Shown: positions 19,481 to 29,052 of the stretch, in pieces
Layout: each line of letters starts with the position of its first letter
Position numbering within the stretch: the first letter of the stretch is position 1
Origin: Alteromonas_F sp964429915
GTDB taxonomy: Bacteria > Pseudomonadota > Gammaproteobacteria > Enterobacterales > Alteromonadaceae
Assembly: GCA_964429915.1 (NCBI GenBank)
Contig: CAYSDZ010000009.1
Span: forward strand, 1 to 64,000
Direction of reading: 5' to 3'
DNA length: 64,000 nucleotides
Notes under the pieces: generated by a model
The model's input: only the letters and a program-made list of their open reading frames with translations
What the model was told of the DNA's origin: nothing
The model's database searches: none
Made by a program: the position numbers and the translations under genes

Positions 19481-19704
19481 AACAATAATGTCTTTGTCAG
19501 CGACCTTTTTATTCTGTTGAATACCACTAGTGGTACTTACTTTTAAAATAGTTTCTACTAGCTTATCCATTGCAACACGTATGGTGTTAATTCGATCGTA
19601 AATTTCACTAGCCGTTTGCTTCGCTTGATCTGCACTCTGTGCATTTGCTTCAGACTTTTCTCGAATTTCGTCGATAAGAAGGCATCGAGACTCGGTGAAA
19701 GATC
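19466..19704 (-). pseudogene. C-terminal remnant of a coiled-coil protein
   Basis: Read from right to left there is an open frame of about 75 codons that ends in a TAA inside the terminator hairpin. It encodes a strongly helical, charged stretch (LIDEIREKSEANAQSADQAK and on to the end KSPA). It has no ATG near its beginning and is cut by an in-frame TGA near 19705, so it looks like the tail of a lost gene whose own terminator survived. It resembles the tail of a chemoreceptor or other coiled-coil protein, but I cannot assign a family. Confidence 0.4.
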
Positions 19705-19921
19705 AGTTCGAGTTATCTATGGTGTTGCCTTGAATCCCACATTAGAGCGCAGTGAAAATGAAGGAATGCGGCTAATGGAACACGCCGCAGACAAACACTA
19801 TCCGATGGCCGCTTATATGATAGGGAGGCACTATTTTTATCCGGGCTGGGACGTATCAGATTGGCAGATTCTCTATGACAAACACATAAGCGGAAATATT
19901 TCAGTCATTGACAATGTATGA
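19684..19921 (+). pseudogene. Possible fragment of a Sel1-like repeat protein
   Basis: A plus-strand frame of about 79 codons that starts without a proper initiation site, next to the break in the minus-strand remnant. The stretch EGMRLMEHAADKHYPMAAYM followed by IGRHYF resembles one Sel1/TPR-like repeat (Ala-Ala in the helix turn, A-Y-x-x-G-R-x-Y). Only one repeat is visible, so this is either a fragment or chance. The abutting remnants on both strands suggest a deletion junction near 19680-19705. Confidence 0.3.
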
Positions 19922-20045
19922 GGTCTTCGTTTCAGTTTAGTGAATCACTCACAAAAACATTTTGGGTATTAATTTTGGGTATTGGACGAAAAACAAACTA
20001 GGAATCACTAAATACCATACCTTTTTACTAAGAACAGCGCGCTAA

Positions 20046-20248
20046 ATGGTTAAGCTTGTCAATATTTTAAAAATTCGCTTTTTCATAACGCAGCTCTTTT
20101 TGCCACTGTTCTCATTATAACCTTGAGTAATTTGTGGTTTTCGGTCTATTGCTGGACTCAAGCACAATATCATTTCTCATACGAAAGCGTCTTCCTCTAT
20201 GCGCTTTATGCCGCGTTCATTTTCCGCTTGTCCTTTTTTTATTATTGA
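20046..20248 (+). pseudogene. Possible frameshifted N-terminus of a membrane protein
   Basis: An ATG at 20046 opens a basic-hydrophobic start (MVKLVNILKIRFFITQ). It stops soon, but the next frame continues directly as a membrane-like sequence (ALFATVLIITLSNLWFSVYC, later YESVFLYALYAAFIF) to a TGA at 20246. One single-base frameshift around 20090-20100 would join them. It could be the start of a lost multi-span enzyme, for example a sulfatase/LTA-synthase-type protein. This is weak evidence from hydrophobicity only. Confidence 0.25.
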
Positions 20249-20340
20249 TTGTTGGAAAAATAAAAAAGGTCAGCAGGGCAAAGGAAAACGGAAGAAGGCA
20301 GGCAATCAGGTATACATAAAATGTACCTGCCCAAGTGTAT

Positions 20341-21870
20341 TTACTTCAAAAATAGCTTATATGCAGCGTTGTCTGTGACTTCGTCGCAGCGATAGCCTAG
20401 CGACAGAATGTGCGTATCAAACTTAGGTCGCTGATTATCTGGTAAGTCAAAGCCCACCATCACTAGCCCCGATGCAGCACCGTGATTGCGATAATGAAAC
20501 AAACTAATGTTAAAGTCGCTTCCTAAAGTATTAAGGAAATTCATGAGAGCCCCAGGGTATTCAGGGAACTCAAAGGTGAACACGCTTTCCGATTTTTCGT
20601 TTAACGAACGCCCACCGATCATGTGCCTTACATGTAGCTTAGACAACTCATTTTGCGACAAATCGACAGGTTCATAGCCTTTTTGCTGTAACGAATGTAA
20701 CAGTTGTTGGTACTCTTCCTGGCCTCTTTTCAGTTTCACACCTACAAAAACGTTTGCGCTGTTCGCGTCGTTTTGTCGATAATTAAACTCGGTGATCACG
20801 CGCCCACCCAAGGCTTCGCAGAAACGCTTAAATTCACCTTGATTTTCAGGGAGCGGCACACCAAAAATGGCTTCTTTTTGCTCCCCTAATTCGCAACGCT
20901 CAGACACATATCGTAGCGTATGGAAATTAATATTCGCACCGCACAAAATGCCGCCCAGTTTCGCGCCACTTAGCGTATTTGCTGCGATGTATTTTCTCAT
21001 TGCGGCAATAGACATTGCTCCGGCAGGCTCAGCGATGACACGCGTATCGTCAAATATGTCTTTTATTGCACCGCATATCTCATCGTTCGACACCGTCATA
21101 ATGTCGTCTAAATACTGCTCTAATAAACGAAAAGGCTCAGACCCAGCTGTTTTGACGGCTACACCATCGGCAAAAATACCCACTCTGGGCAAAGTTACTG
21201 GCTTACCGGCTTCAAATGCAGCTTTAAAACATGCTGATTCCTCAGACTCTACACCGATCAATTTAATTTCGGGTTTAAGCTGTTTAAGATACACCGCCAT
21301 TCCAGCCGCAAGACCGCCTCCCCCGATTGCAATAAACAAAATATCGATGTGCGGATTTTGCTCTAACAACTCGCGCGCAACGGTACCTTGCCCTGCAATT
21401 ACATCAGGATCGTCGAAAGGCGGCACCAGCGTTAATCCTTGCTCTTTACTTAAGGCATGAGATTTCGCGCTTGCTTGGTCAAAGCTGGTACCATGCAAGA
21501 CAATATTCACATTTTCGCCGCCAAAACGCGCCACTGCATCTACTTTAATATCAGGGGTGGTTTCAGGCATCACAATCGTTGCTTGAATGCCTTTTTTGTT
21601 GGCAGCATAGGCGACGCCTTGTGCGTGATTACCTGCAGAAGCGGTGACTACTCCTGCTTTTAATTGCTCTGTGTTCAACGCGGCAATACGAGAATAGGCT
21701 CCTCGCAACTTAAATGATTTAACGGGCTGTTGATCTTCGCGCTTTAACCAAATGTCATTTCCCAACTCATCTGAAAGTTTCGGCAGAAATGACAGTTCGG
21801 TCTTAACGGCCACATCATAAACCGGAGACAACAATATCTTTTTTAGATAATTGTGCGCATCTTCGGTCAT
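20341..21870 (-). CDS. ilvA: Threonine deaminase IlvA (biosynthetic)
   Basis: A 509-residue PLP enzyme that turns L-threonine into 2-oxobutanoate, the first step to isoleucine. The PLP lysine lies in S-F-K-L-R-G-A-Y near residue 52, and a Gly-rich GGGGLAAG loop binds the cofactor phosphate. Two C-terminal ACT-like regulatory domains (about 325-509) are present, the length of the isoleucine-inhibited biosynthetic form rather than the shorter catabolic TdcB. Its ATG overlaps the ilvD stop by 4 bases, showing a translationally coupled ilvE-ilvD-ilvA operon on the minus strand. Confidence 0.96.
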   Translation of the reverse strand: MTEDAHNYLKKILLSPVYDVAVKTELSFLPKLSDELGNDIWLKREDQQPVKSFKLRGAYSRIAALNTEQLKAGVVTASAGNHAQGVAYAANKKGIQATIVMPETTPDIKVDAVARFGGENVNIVLHGTSFDQASAKSHALSKEQGLTLVPPFDDPDVIAGQGTVARELLEQNPHIDILFIAIGGGGLAAGMAVYLKQLKPEIKLIGVESEESACFKAAFEAGKPVTLPRVGIFADGVAVKTAGSEPFRLLEQYLDDIMTVSNDEICGAIKDIFDDTRVIAEPAGAMSIAAMRKYIAANTLSGAKLGGILCGANINFHTLRYVSERCELGEQKEAIFGVPLPENQGEFKRFCEALGGRVITEFNYRQNDANSANVFVGVKLKRGQEEYQQLLHSLQQKGYEPVDLSQNELSKLHVRHMIGGRSLNEKSESVFTFEFPEYPGALMNFLNTLGSDFNISLFHYRNHGAASGLVMVGFDLPDNQRPKFDTHILSLGYRCDEVTDNAAYKLFLK

Positions 21871-23717
21871 AGGTCTTCCAGCTTAGACACATCGCGCACC
21901 GCGCCTTTATCAGCACTGGTAGCAAGCAAAGCAAAGGTTTTCAATGCGGTTGATACAGGACGCACTCTATTTTTGGGTTTCCACGGTTTTTCGCTGGCGT
22001 TCATTTGTTCGCGTCTTTTAACAAGTTCTGCATCTGAGACCGCCATGTTGATAGTGCGATTCGGAATATCAATGTTGATCGTGTCACCTTCTTCCACTAA
22101 ACCAATCCCACCGCCACTTGCAGCTTCAGGTGAGCAGTGACCAATAGAAAGACCTGAGGTGCCACCAGAAAAACGACCATCGGTAATCAAGGCGCACGCT
22201 TTTCCCAACCCTTTTGATTTTAAATAAGATGTCGGGTAAAGCATTTCCTGCATGCCCGGCCCACCTTTTGGCCCTTCGTAACGAATAACAACCACATCGC
22301 CTGCCACTACTTCGTCACTCAAAATAGCTTTTACCGCATCGTCTTGGCTTTCATAGATCCGCGCTCTACCACTAAAAACATGAATAGATTCATCGACACC
22401 AGCTGTTTTTACAATACAGCCATTTTCAGCAAGATTACCGAACAAAACAGCAAGACCACCCTCTTGACTGAATGCATTTTCAATAGTTCGAATACAACCA
22501 CTTTCTCGGTTGTCATCAACCGTTGGCCATCGACAATTTTGCGAAAATGCTTGAGTCGTGCGAATACCTGCGGGACCTGCGCTGTAAAACGTTCGGGCTT
22601 TTGTGTTATTAGTATTAGTGATATCCCATTGGGCGATAATGTCACCCATGGATTTGCCGAGGATATGGCTATTGTCAGAATGCAACAGTCTAGCCTTGTT
22701 TAATTCGTTCAAAATACCCAATACCCCCCCTGCACGGTGTACATCTTCCATGTGATATTCAGGGGTTGAAGGTGCAACTTTGCATAAATGGGGCACTTTT
22801 CGAGACAGTCTATCAATGTCGGACATGGTAAAGTCAACTTCACCCTCAGAGGCGGCCGCCAATAAGTGCAAGATGGTATTCGTCGAGCCGCCCATTGCGA
22901 TATCTAAACTCATCGCATTTTCAAACGCATTGAAGTTAGCAATATTTCTGGGTAATGCGCTTTCATCATCATCGGCATACCAGCGCTTACACAAGTCCAT
23001 AACCACTTTACCGGCTTGTTTAAACAACTCTTCCCTATCTGCATGGGTGGCAAGTAACGAACCATTACCCGGTAAAGCCAAACCAAGTGCTTCGGTTAAG
23101 CAATTCATTGAGTTAGCAGTGAACATGCCCGAACATGAACCACAAGTAGGGCAAGCAGAACGTTCTATTTGATCGCTTTCTTCGTCCGATACTTTATCGT
23201 CGGCCGCAGCAACCATGGCGTCAACCAAGTCAAGTTTAATCAATTGGTCAGACAACTTTGTTTTGCCTGCTTCCATGGGTCCGCCTGAAACGAACACCAC
23301 AGGAATATTGAGGCGCATCGCTGCCATCAACATTCCAGGGGTAATTTTATCGCAGTTAGAAATACAAACTAAGGCATCTGCACAGTGTGCATTTGCCATA
23401 TATTCTACCGCGTCGGCAATCACTTCTCGTGAAGGCAAGCTATACAGCATGCCGCTGTGCCCCATCGCGATGCCGTCGTCTACCGCAATGGTGTTAAACT
23501 CCTTGGCAACGCCCCCCGCTTCTTCAATACTTCGAGCAACAAGCTGACCTAAGTCTTTAAGGTGTACGTGTCCGGGGACAAATTGAGTAAATGAGTTGGC
23601 AACGGCAATAATGGGCTTACCAAAATCGCCGTCTTTCATACCGGTTGCACGCCACAAAGCGCGAGCGCCGGCCATGTTTCTACCGTGTGTTGAAGTTTTA
23701 GAACGTAGTGCTGGCAT
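21867..23717 (-). CDS. ilvD: Dihydroxy-acid dehydratase IlvD
   Basis: A 616-residue iron-sulfur dehydratase for the third common step of valine, leucine and isoleucine synthesis. It begins PALRSKTSTHGRNMAGARAL as the family does. Conserved cluster cysteines are visible in I-S-N-C-D-K-I-T-P-G and in C-P-T-C-G-S-C-S-G-M-F; a D-G-R-F-S-G-G-T-S-G-L-S-I-G-H motif lies near the C-terminus. It lies 24 bases after ilvE and overlaps ilvA by 4 bases. Length equals the E. coli enzyme. Confidence 0.97.
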   Translation of the reverse strand: MPALRSKTSTHGRNMAGARALWRATGMKDGDFGKPIIAVANSFTQFVPGHVHLKDLGQLVARSIEEAGGVAKEFNTIAVDDGIAMGHSGMLYSLPSREVIADAVEYMANAHCADALVCISNCDKITPGMLMAAMRLNIPVVFVSGGPMEAGKTKLSDQLIKLDLVDAMVAAADDKVSDEESDQIERSACPTCGSCSGMFTANSMNCLTEALGLALPGNGSLLATHADREELFKQAGKVVMDLCKRWYADDDESALPRNIANFNAFENAMSLDIAMGGSTNTILHLLAAASEGEVDFTMSDIDRLSRKVPHLCKVAPSTPEYHMEDVHRAGGVLGILNELNKARLLHSDNSHILGKSMGDIIAQWDITNTNNTKARTFYSAGPAGIRTTQAFSQNCRWPTVDDNRESGCIRTIENAFSQEGGLAVLFGNLAENGCIVKTAGVDESIHVFSGRARIYESQDDAVKAILSDEVVAGDVVVIRYEGPKGGPGMQEMLYPTSYLKSKGLGKACALITDGRFSGGTSGLSIGHCSPEAASGGGIGLVEEGDTINIDIPNRTINMAVSDAELVKRREQMNASEKPWKPKNRVRPVSTALKTFALLATSADKGAVRDVSKLEDL

Positions 23718-23741
23718 AATAACTCTCTCTTTCTTGTCGGG

Positions 23742-24674
23742 TTATTTATAAACGGGAGTGAGCCAACCCCATTTATCTTCGGTTTTTCCGTTAAATAAAC
23801 CAAAGAACATATCTTGTACTTTTTCAGTGATTGGCCCGCGTCCACCCTTACCTACCGCAATGCCATCAACACTTCTAACTGGAGTGACTTCGGCAGCGGT
23901 ACCGCACATAAGAATTTCATCAGCAACATACATGGATTCACGCGGAATGTTCTCTTCTCGCACTTCGTAACCCATTTCTTTGAGTAAGGTCATGACTGTA
24001 TCGCGAGTAATTCCCGGTAGAATAGCCGCGGTTTTAGGTGTTGTAGTTACCACGTTATTGCGGATCACAAAGATATTCTCGCCGGCACCTTCGCTAACGT
24101 AGCCATTGCGATCAAGCGCAATGCCCTCTCCGTAACCATGGCGACGCGCTTCCATTGAAATAAGTTGAGATGATAAATAATTACCTCCCGCTTTGGCACC
24201 GGTTGGCATTGTATTCGCCGCTAACCGATTCCAGCTTGAAATACCGGCGTCCACACCGTTTTTAAGTGCTTCTTCACCTAAATACGCCCCCCATTCAAAG
24301 GCCGCGATGGTCGTTTCGGTCTCTTGTCCAAACGGCACTTGCAATCCCATACCGATATCACCATAAAACGCGATAGGTCTGATGTACGCTGATTTCAGCT
24401 TGTTGACTCGGATTATCTCCAAGGTCGCTTCATTAATTTGTTCGAGGGTGTAAGGAATGGTCATACGATAGATTTTCGCTGAATCGAACAAACGACGATT
24501 GTGTTCCTGTAACCTAAACACACAGGTGCCTTTATCGGGTGTGTTGTAAGCTCGTATACCCTCAAAAACAGACGAGCCGTAATGAATAGCGTGAGTCATT
24601 ACATGCACTGTTGCATTTTGCCATGGAATTATTTCGCCATTAAACCAAATGTGATCAGCAGGTTGTTTAGCCAT
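23742..24674 (-). CDS. ilvE: Branched-chain amino acid aminotransferase IlvE
   Basis: A 310-residue class IV PLP aminotransferase for the last step of isoleucine, valine and leucine synthesis. It opens with I-W-F-N-G-E, has H-Y-G-S-S-V-F-E-G-I-R-A-Y, and carries the PLP lysine in G-A-K-A-G-G-N-Y. It is first in an ilvE-ilvD-ilvA operon. The usual E. coli upstream genes ilvG and ilvM (acetolactate synthase) are absent, so that enzyme must be encoded elsewhere. An AAAGGA stretch lies 9-14 bases before the ATG. Confidence 0.96.
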   Translation of the reverse strand: MAKQPADHIWFNGEIIPWQNATVHVMTHAIHYGSSVFEGIRAYNTPDKGTCVFRLQEHNRRLFDSAKIYRMTIPYTLEQINEATLEIIRVNKLKSAYIRPIAFYGDIGMGLQVPFGQETETTIAAFEWGAYLGEEALKNGVDAGISSWNRLAANTMPTGAKAGGNYLSSQLISMEARRHGYGEGIALDRNGYVSEGAGENIFVIRNNVVTTTPKTAAILPGITRDTVMTLLKEMGYEVREENIPRESMYVADEILMCGTAAEVTPVRSVDGIAVGKGGRGPITEKVQDMFFGLFNGKTEDKWGWLTPVYK

Positions 24675-25005
24675 AAAAAGTATTTCCTTTAAAGGTACGC
24701 TATACGTATCAAATATAAGTATTAAGTCTATTTACGAAGCGGATTGTACCTTACTAAACATCTGTACCCAACTGCTCTAGTGCAATTGAAAACAGCGTTT
24801 CGATACGCAGAAATAAATAAATAGGAAGGTGGATGGGCTAAATCCTAGGCCGTTTCAGTATTACATACAAATCAGCATAAGCAAGTTTTATTTTTCTACA
24901 TAACATGTTCTTTGTGTAAAGAACATAAACCGCACGTGAGTACAGTGTTAGCGGCGCTTTCATTTCTCTATTATTCACATTTTGATGAATAGCGGATACA
25001 AAATC
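24675..25005. other. Divergent regulatory region between ilvE and yifB
   Basis: About 330 bases with no gene. I looked on the ilvE side for a leader peptide rich in Ile, Val or Leu codons with an attenuator hairpin, as in enteric ilvGMEDA, and did not see one. A plausible ilvE promoter on the minus strand reads TTGCTT, 15 bases, TAATAC (about 24860-24885). The perfect palindrome at 24905-24926 lies upstream of it. Confidence 0.55.
24905..24926. promoter_or_regulatory. Perfect operator-like palindrome between ilvE and yifB
   Basis: Arms ATGTTCTTT and AAAGAACAT are perfectly complementary around a 4-base spacer GTGT. The position, just upstream of the likely ilvE -35 region, fits an activator or repressor dimer site. 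The regulator is unknown. It does not resemble the dyad seen in front of ilvC. Confidence 0.5.
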
Positions 25006-26535
25006 ATGAGCTTAGCCATTGTGCAAACACGCGCTGCCGTTGGTATGGATGCCCCAACAGTCAATGTTGAAATTCATTTAGCGAATGGTATTCCCGGTTT
25101 TCACTTGGTAGGCATGGCTGAAACGACAGTAAAGGAGGCACGGGATAGAGTCAGAGGCGCCCTTATAAATAGCGGTTTTGAGTTTCCTGCCAAAAGAATT
25201 ACCGTTAATTTAGCACCAGCCGACTTACCCAAACAAGGAGGACGATTCGATCTATCGATTGCTTTGGGTATACTCATCGCTAGCGATCAACTTCCTAAAG
25301 ATTGCTTAGACGGTGTAGAAGTCTTTGGAGAATTAGCCTTAAGTGGCGGTGTACGTGCTGTGCATGGCTTATTGCCCTGCGCTGTGGCGTGTCATGCCGA
25401 CAATAATCATCTATTCGTGCCAAGTTCAAACCAGATAGAAGCCTCTTGGGTAGATGGCTTAAGTTTTACTGCTATTAATCATTTAAACGACATCGTGCAT
25501 CATTTAAACGGCGCTCATACTTTGCCTATTCACAAAGGCAAAAAATACATTTCTTGCCATCATTACGAAAAAAAAGATTGGTCTGACATAGTGGGGCAGC
25601 AACAAGCGAAACGTGCGCTTTTAATCGCTGCAGCGGGCCATCATCATTTACTCATGGTTGGGCCTCCAGGCACAGGGAAAAGTTTGTTGGCTAGCCGGTT
25701 GGCGCAGCTTTTACCTAAGCTTAGCTCTGACGAAATGCTGAGCCAAGCTTCGATAAGGTCCATTTTAGGCAATAACATAGATAAACCGCTAAGCTCAGAC
25801 GAATTACTGAAAAGACCCGTACGTCAACCCCATCACACGGCCTCAGCCGTTGCGTTAACGGGCGGAGGAAGCTCACCTAAACCGGGTGAAATTTCACTTG
25901 CTCACAATGGCATTTTATTCTTGGATGAATTACCTGAGTTCGGACGGCATACCTTAGATGTGTTGCGAGAGCCTTTAGAAACAGGACAGATTCATATTAC
26001 GCGAGCAAAAGGACAAGCTACGTTTCCCGCTAATTTTCAACTCGTTGCAGCAATGAACCCTTCACCCACAGGAGACTTACATGACGGTAGAAGTACGCCA
26101 GACCAAATCATGCGTTATTTAAACAGGCTATCTGGTCCACTACTCGACAGAATTGATATACAGGTTGAGGTGCCAAAGCTAGAGACCTTTCATTTTGGCA
26201 ACAAACAACTTAACGATGAATTTTTAAGCGCACAGGAGGCATTCGAGCTAGCCGAGTTTGCCCGAGCAAAACAGCAGCAAAGACAAGGTTGTCTAAACGG
26301 AAAACTAAACATTGCCGATCTTGAAAAGTTTAGCTGTATTGAACCCAAAGAGCTGACTTTTTTTCAAGACGTCGCAAAAAAACTCTCACTATCATTGCGT
26401 GTATTTCATCGCTGTATCAAAGTGGCACGTACGCTAGCCGATCTTGAAGATAGCGAAACAATTACTCGAAGTCATCTAGCCGAAGCATTAAGCTTCAGAG
26501 CCTTAGACACTTTAATTCGGGATTTCGGACGTTAA
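25006..26535 (+). CDS. yifB: YifB/ComM-family AAA+ ATPase
   Basis: About 509 residues starting at the ATG at 25006, where the family-typical SLAIVQTRAAVGMDAP begins; an upstream TTG at 24982 only adds eight odd residues. Domains: an N-terminal Lon-protease-like fold (1-170, with V-N-L-A-P-A-D-L-P-K-Q-G-G-R-F-D), then a magnesium-chelatase-type AAA+ core with Walker A G-P-P-G-T-G-K-S near 225 and Walker B L-F-L-D-E-L-P-E-F near 310, and a C-terminal Mg-chelatase helical domain. The ComM orthologue is a hexameric helicase that drives branch migration during natural transformation. Its place beside ilv genes matches E. coli yifB. Confidence 0.93.
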   Translation: MSLAIVQTRAAVGMDAPTVNVEIHLANGIPGFHLVGMAETTVKEARDRVRGALINSGFEFPAKRITVNLAPADLPKQGGRFDLSIALGILIASDQLPKDCLDGVEVFGELALSGGVRAVHGLLPCAVACHADNNHLFVPSSNQIEASWVDGLSFTAINHLNDIVHHLNGAHTLPIHKGKKYISCHHYEKKDWSDIVGQQQAKRALLIAAAGHHHLLMVGPPGTGKSLLASRLAQLLPKLSSDEMLSQASIRSILGNNIDKPLSSDELLKRPVRQPHHTASAVALTGGGSSPKPGEISLAHNGILFLDELPEFGRHTLDVLREPLETGQIHITRAKGQATFPANFQLVAAMNPSPTGDLHDGRSTPDQIMRYLNRLSGPLLDRIDIQVEVPKLETFHFGNKQLNDEFLSAQEAFELAEFARAKQQQRQGCLNGKLNIADLEKFSCIEPKELTFFQDVAKKLSLSLRVFHRCIKVARTLADLEDSETITRSHLAEALSFRALDTLIRDFGR

Positions 26536-26570
26536 ATTGTGTCATAAATACGCAATAGCGAGCCAGTAAA

Positions 26571-27446
26571 TTAAACAAATGATAACTGTGCGGCAACATT
26601 GAACAGTGCCTCGGTTAGAGAATGATTTTTACGTTCAATTAAACAGCATAACCCGAGTTTATAAGGTTCAATATCTGGTACGGCTATTCGGTGAACATGA
26701 TTCGCAGCCATTGAATGGTCTAATACGATCTGCGGCACCAATCCAAAACCACAGCCAAGTGCCACCATGGCAACAATGGCTTCGTTGCCTCCCACGGAGG
26801 CATAAATATGCGGTTTCACTCCACGCTTTTCTACCCATTGCTTAACCATATCGCGAGCATAGCCCTGTTCAGGTAACACGAGAGGATGGGTATTCCAGTC
26901 TATGGCATCGACGGAATTGATTTTCCATGCTTTAGGGGTAATGAGAACTAAAGGGACGTTGTCCAATGGCATAAAAAATAAATCTTTGGCCAAATTGGGT
27001 GGCCTAATCCCCAACGCGACATCTACCTGTCTATTTTCAATTTTTTTAAATGAATAAGCCGGATCGCCCGTTTGCAATTTCAAGGTCACTTTAGGAAATC
27101 GCGTTCCTAATTGTTGAATGAGGTTAGGTAAGTGACTTTGACTTGCTGTTACCGAACAATACAAGGATAATTCACCATGCAACTCTTCGCTGTCTTGCTG
27201 TAATTTTTTACGTGTTTCTTCCCATCGAGTTAAGGTATCAGAGGCAAAATTCGCCAAGATCTCGCCCGCGTCAGTCAGTGCAACTGAACGGTTATCTCGG
27301 ATAAATAATTCACTGCCACATTCTTCCTCAAGTCTTTGAATAACACGGCTTAAGGTGGAAGGTGAAACAAACATTGCAGAAGCGGTGTCACCAAAATGCA
27401 ATGAATTAGAGAGATGCTTAAACAACTGAAGACTGCGAAAATCCAT
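26571..27446 (-). CDS. ilvY: LysR-type regulator IlvY
   Basis: A 291-residue LysR-family activator. The N-terminal winged HTH (1-60) begins MDFRSLQLFKHL and contains S-P-S-T-L-S-R-V-I-Q-R-L-E. The rest is the inducer-binding periplasmic-protein-like fold. It is divergent from ilvC with 124 bases between start codons, exactly the IlvY-ilvC arrangement of E. coli, where acetolactate or acetohydroxybutyrate induces ilvC. The name rests mainly on that context. It is convergent with yifB, 35 bases apart. Confidence 0.92.
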   Translation of the reverse strand: MDFRSLQLFKHLSNSLHFGDTASAMFVSPSTLSRVIQRLEEECGSELFIRDNRSVALTDAGEILANFASDTLTRWEETRKKLQQDSEELHGELSLYCSVTASQSHLPNLIQQLGTRFPKVTLKLQTGDPAYSFKKIENRQVDVALGIRPPNLAKDLFFMPLDNVPLVLITPKAWKINSVDAIDWNTHPLVLPEQGYARDMVKQWVEKRGVKPHIYASVGGNEAIVAMVALGCGFGLVPQIVLDHSMAANHVHRIAVPDIEPYKLGLCCLIERKNHSLTEALFNVAAQLSFV

Positions 27447-27469
27447 AACGTTTCATTTTTTGAAATACT

Positions 27470-27482
27470 ATATTGCGAATAT
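27470..27482. promoter_or_regulatory. Probable IlvY operator in the ilvY-ilvC gap
   Basis: A near-perfect dyad ATATT-GCG-AATAT lies in the middle of the AT-rich ilvY-ilvC gap, flanked by TTGAAA (27460) and a matching TTTCAA (about 27489). This nested symmetry fits a LysR-type T-N11-A site. Assignment to IlvY is by position only. Confidence 0.5.
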
Positions 27483-27570
27483 ATCATTTTTCAAAACATA
27501 ATGACTAGCGTAAAGTTTCAACATCGAGCGGTGAGACCCACCCTCGCAGAGAATATTAAATAGGACAGAT

Positions 27571-29052
27571 ATGGCAAATTACTTCAACTCATTATCACTT
27601 CGCGCTCAGCTTGCCCAATTGGGTCAGTGTCGTTTTATGCAACGCGACGAGTTTAGCGATGGTTGTAATGCACTGAAAGGCAAAAAAATTGTGATCGTAG
27701 GCTGCGGTGCACAAGGTCTTAATCAGGGGTTGAATATGCGCGATTCTGGTTTGGATGTCAGCTACGCGCTACGTCAAGCCGCAATCGACGGACAAAGAGA
27801 ATCATTTAAACGCGCCTCAGGCAATGGGTTTACAGTTGGCAATTACGAAGAGCTCATTCCCGATGCCGATTTGGTGTACAACTTAACACCCGACAAACAA
27901 CATTCAAACGTGGTTGAAACGGTGATGCCGCTAATGAAGCAGGGTTCTGCCTTAGGCTATTCACACGGTTTCAATATCGTAGAAGAAGGGCAGCAAATTC
28001 GCAGTGACATTACTGTGGTAATGTGTGCGCCTAAGTGTCCAGGCACTGAGGTTCGCGAAGAATACAAGCGTGGATTTGGTGTTCCCACTTTGATTGCAGT
28101 TCACCCAGAGAACGACCCCGAACAAAAAGGCTGGGCGTATGCAAAAGCACTCGCTAGCGCCACAGGCGGCGACCGAGCAGGTGTATTGGCGTCGTCTTTC
28201 GTTGCAGAAGTCAAATCTGACTTAATGGGCGAACAAACCATTTTGTGCGGCATGCAACAAGCGGCCGCTGTGCTTTGCTTTGAGAAAATGACCGCTGAAG
28301 GTATCGACGCAGGCTATGCCGGTGCATTGATTCAATACGGCCTAGAAACGATTACAGAAGCGCTCAAAATTGGTGGTGTTACCAACATGATGGACCGTTT
28401 AAGTAATCCGGCAAAAATCAAAGCATTCGAACTAAGTGAAGAGTTAAAAGTGACTCTTCGCCCACTGTTTGAAAAGCATCAAGATGACATTATCAGCGGA
28501 GAGTTTTCTTCTACCATGATGCAAGACTGGGCAAATGATGATGTTAACTTGCTCACTTGGCGAGAAGAAACCGGAAAAACCGGGTTTGAAAACGCGCCTC
28601 AGTACAGTGGTAAAATTGACGAACAAGCATTTTTCGATAAAGGCATTGTGATTGTAGCCATGATCAAAGCGGGTGTAGAGCTTGCCTTTGACGTCATGGT
28701 TGAAGCAGGCATTTTACCTGAGTCAGCATATTACGAATCGTTACATGAGACTCCGCTTATCTCAAATACCATTGCACGTAAGCGTTTGTACGAAATGAAT
28801 GTAGTTATTTCTGATACCGCAGAATATGGAAACTATTTATTCGCCAATGCTGCTATTCCATTGTTAAGAGAGAAATTCATGCCCTCGGTAGACCTAAGCC
28901 TAATAGGCAAAGGCATGGAATGTGAATCTAACTCTGTAGACAATAAAAAATTAGTTGAAGTGAATGCCGCTATCCGTGAACACGGTGTCGAAACAATCGG
29001 TGCAGAACTTCGTGAATACATGACCGCCATGAAGGCGATAGTGGAAGCATAG
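27571..29052 (+). CDS. ilvC: Ketol-acid reductoisomerase IlvC (class II)
   Basis: A 493-residue NADPH- and Mg-dependent enzyme that rearranges and reduces acetolactate in valine, leucine and isoleucine synthesis. The long, enterobacterial-type class II form is shown by the length and by the duplicated C-terminal knotted domain. The Rossmann motif G-C-G-A-Q-G-L-N-Q-G is near residue 49, followed by a basic cofactor loop. It starts MANYFNSLSLRAQLAQLGQC as in E. coli. It is regulated from the ilvY gap and ends at a strong terminator at 29153. Confidence 0.97.
   Translation: MANYFNSLSLRAQLAQLGQCRFMQRDEFSDGCNALKGKKIVIVGCGAQGLNQGLNMRDSGLDVSYALRQAAIDGQRESFKRASGNGFTVGNYEELIPDADLVYNLTPDKQHSNVVETVMPLMKQGSALGYSHGFNIVEEGQQIRSDITVVMCAPKCPGTEVREEYKRGFGVPTLIAVHPENDPEQKGWAYAKALASATGGDRAGVLASSFVAEVKSDLMGEQTILCGMQQAAAVLCFEKMTAEGIDAGYAGALIQYGLETITEALKIGGVTNMMDRLSNPAKIKAFELSEELKVTLRPLFEKHQDDIISGEFSSTMMQDWANDDVNLLTWREETGKTGFENAPQYSGKIDEQAFFDKGIVIVAMIKAGVELAFDVMVEAGILPESAYYESLHETPLISNTIARKRLYEMNVVISDTAEYGNYLFANAAIPLLREKFMPSVDLSLIGKGMECESNSVDNKKLVEVNAAIREHGVETIGAELREYMTAMKAIVEA

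Larger units (their letters stand above)
19394..20340. other. Non-coding, decayed interval between S9 peptidase and ilvA
   Basis: About 950 bases without an intact gene. It holds the terminator at 19454-19480, the three weak remnants listed separately, and a 12-13-base direct repeat near 19960-19983 (ATTTTGGGTATT twice). Nothing else was recognised. The picture is of former genes reduced by deletion. Confidence 0.6.

Noticed and set aside
24675..24980. An ilv leader peptide and attenuator
   Set aside because: No short reading frame rich in Ile, Val or Leu codons and no terminator hairpin with a T-run in front of ilvE.
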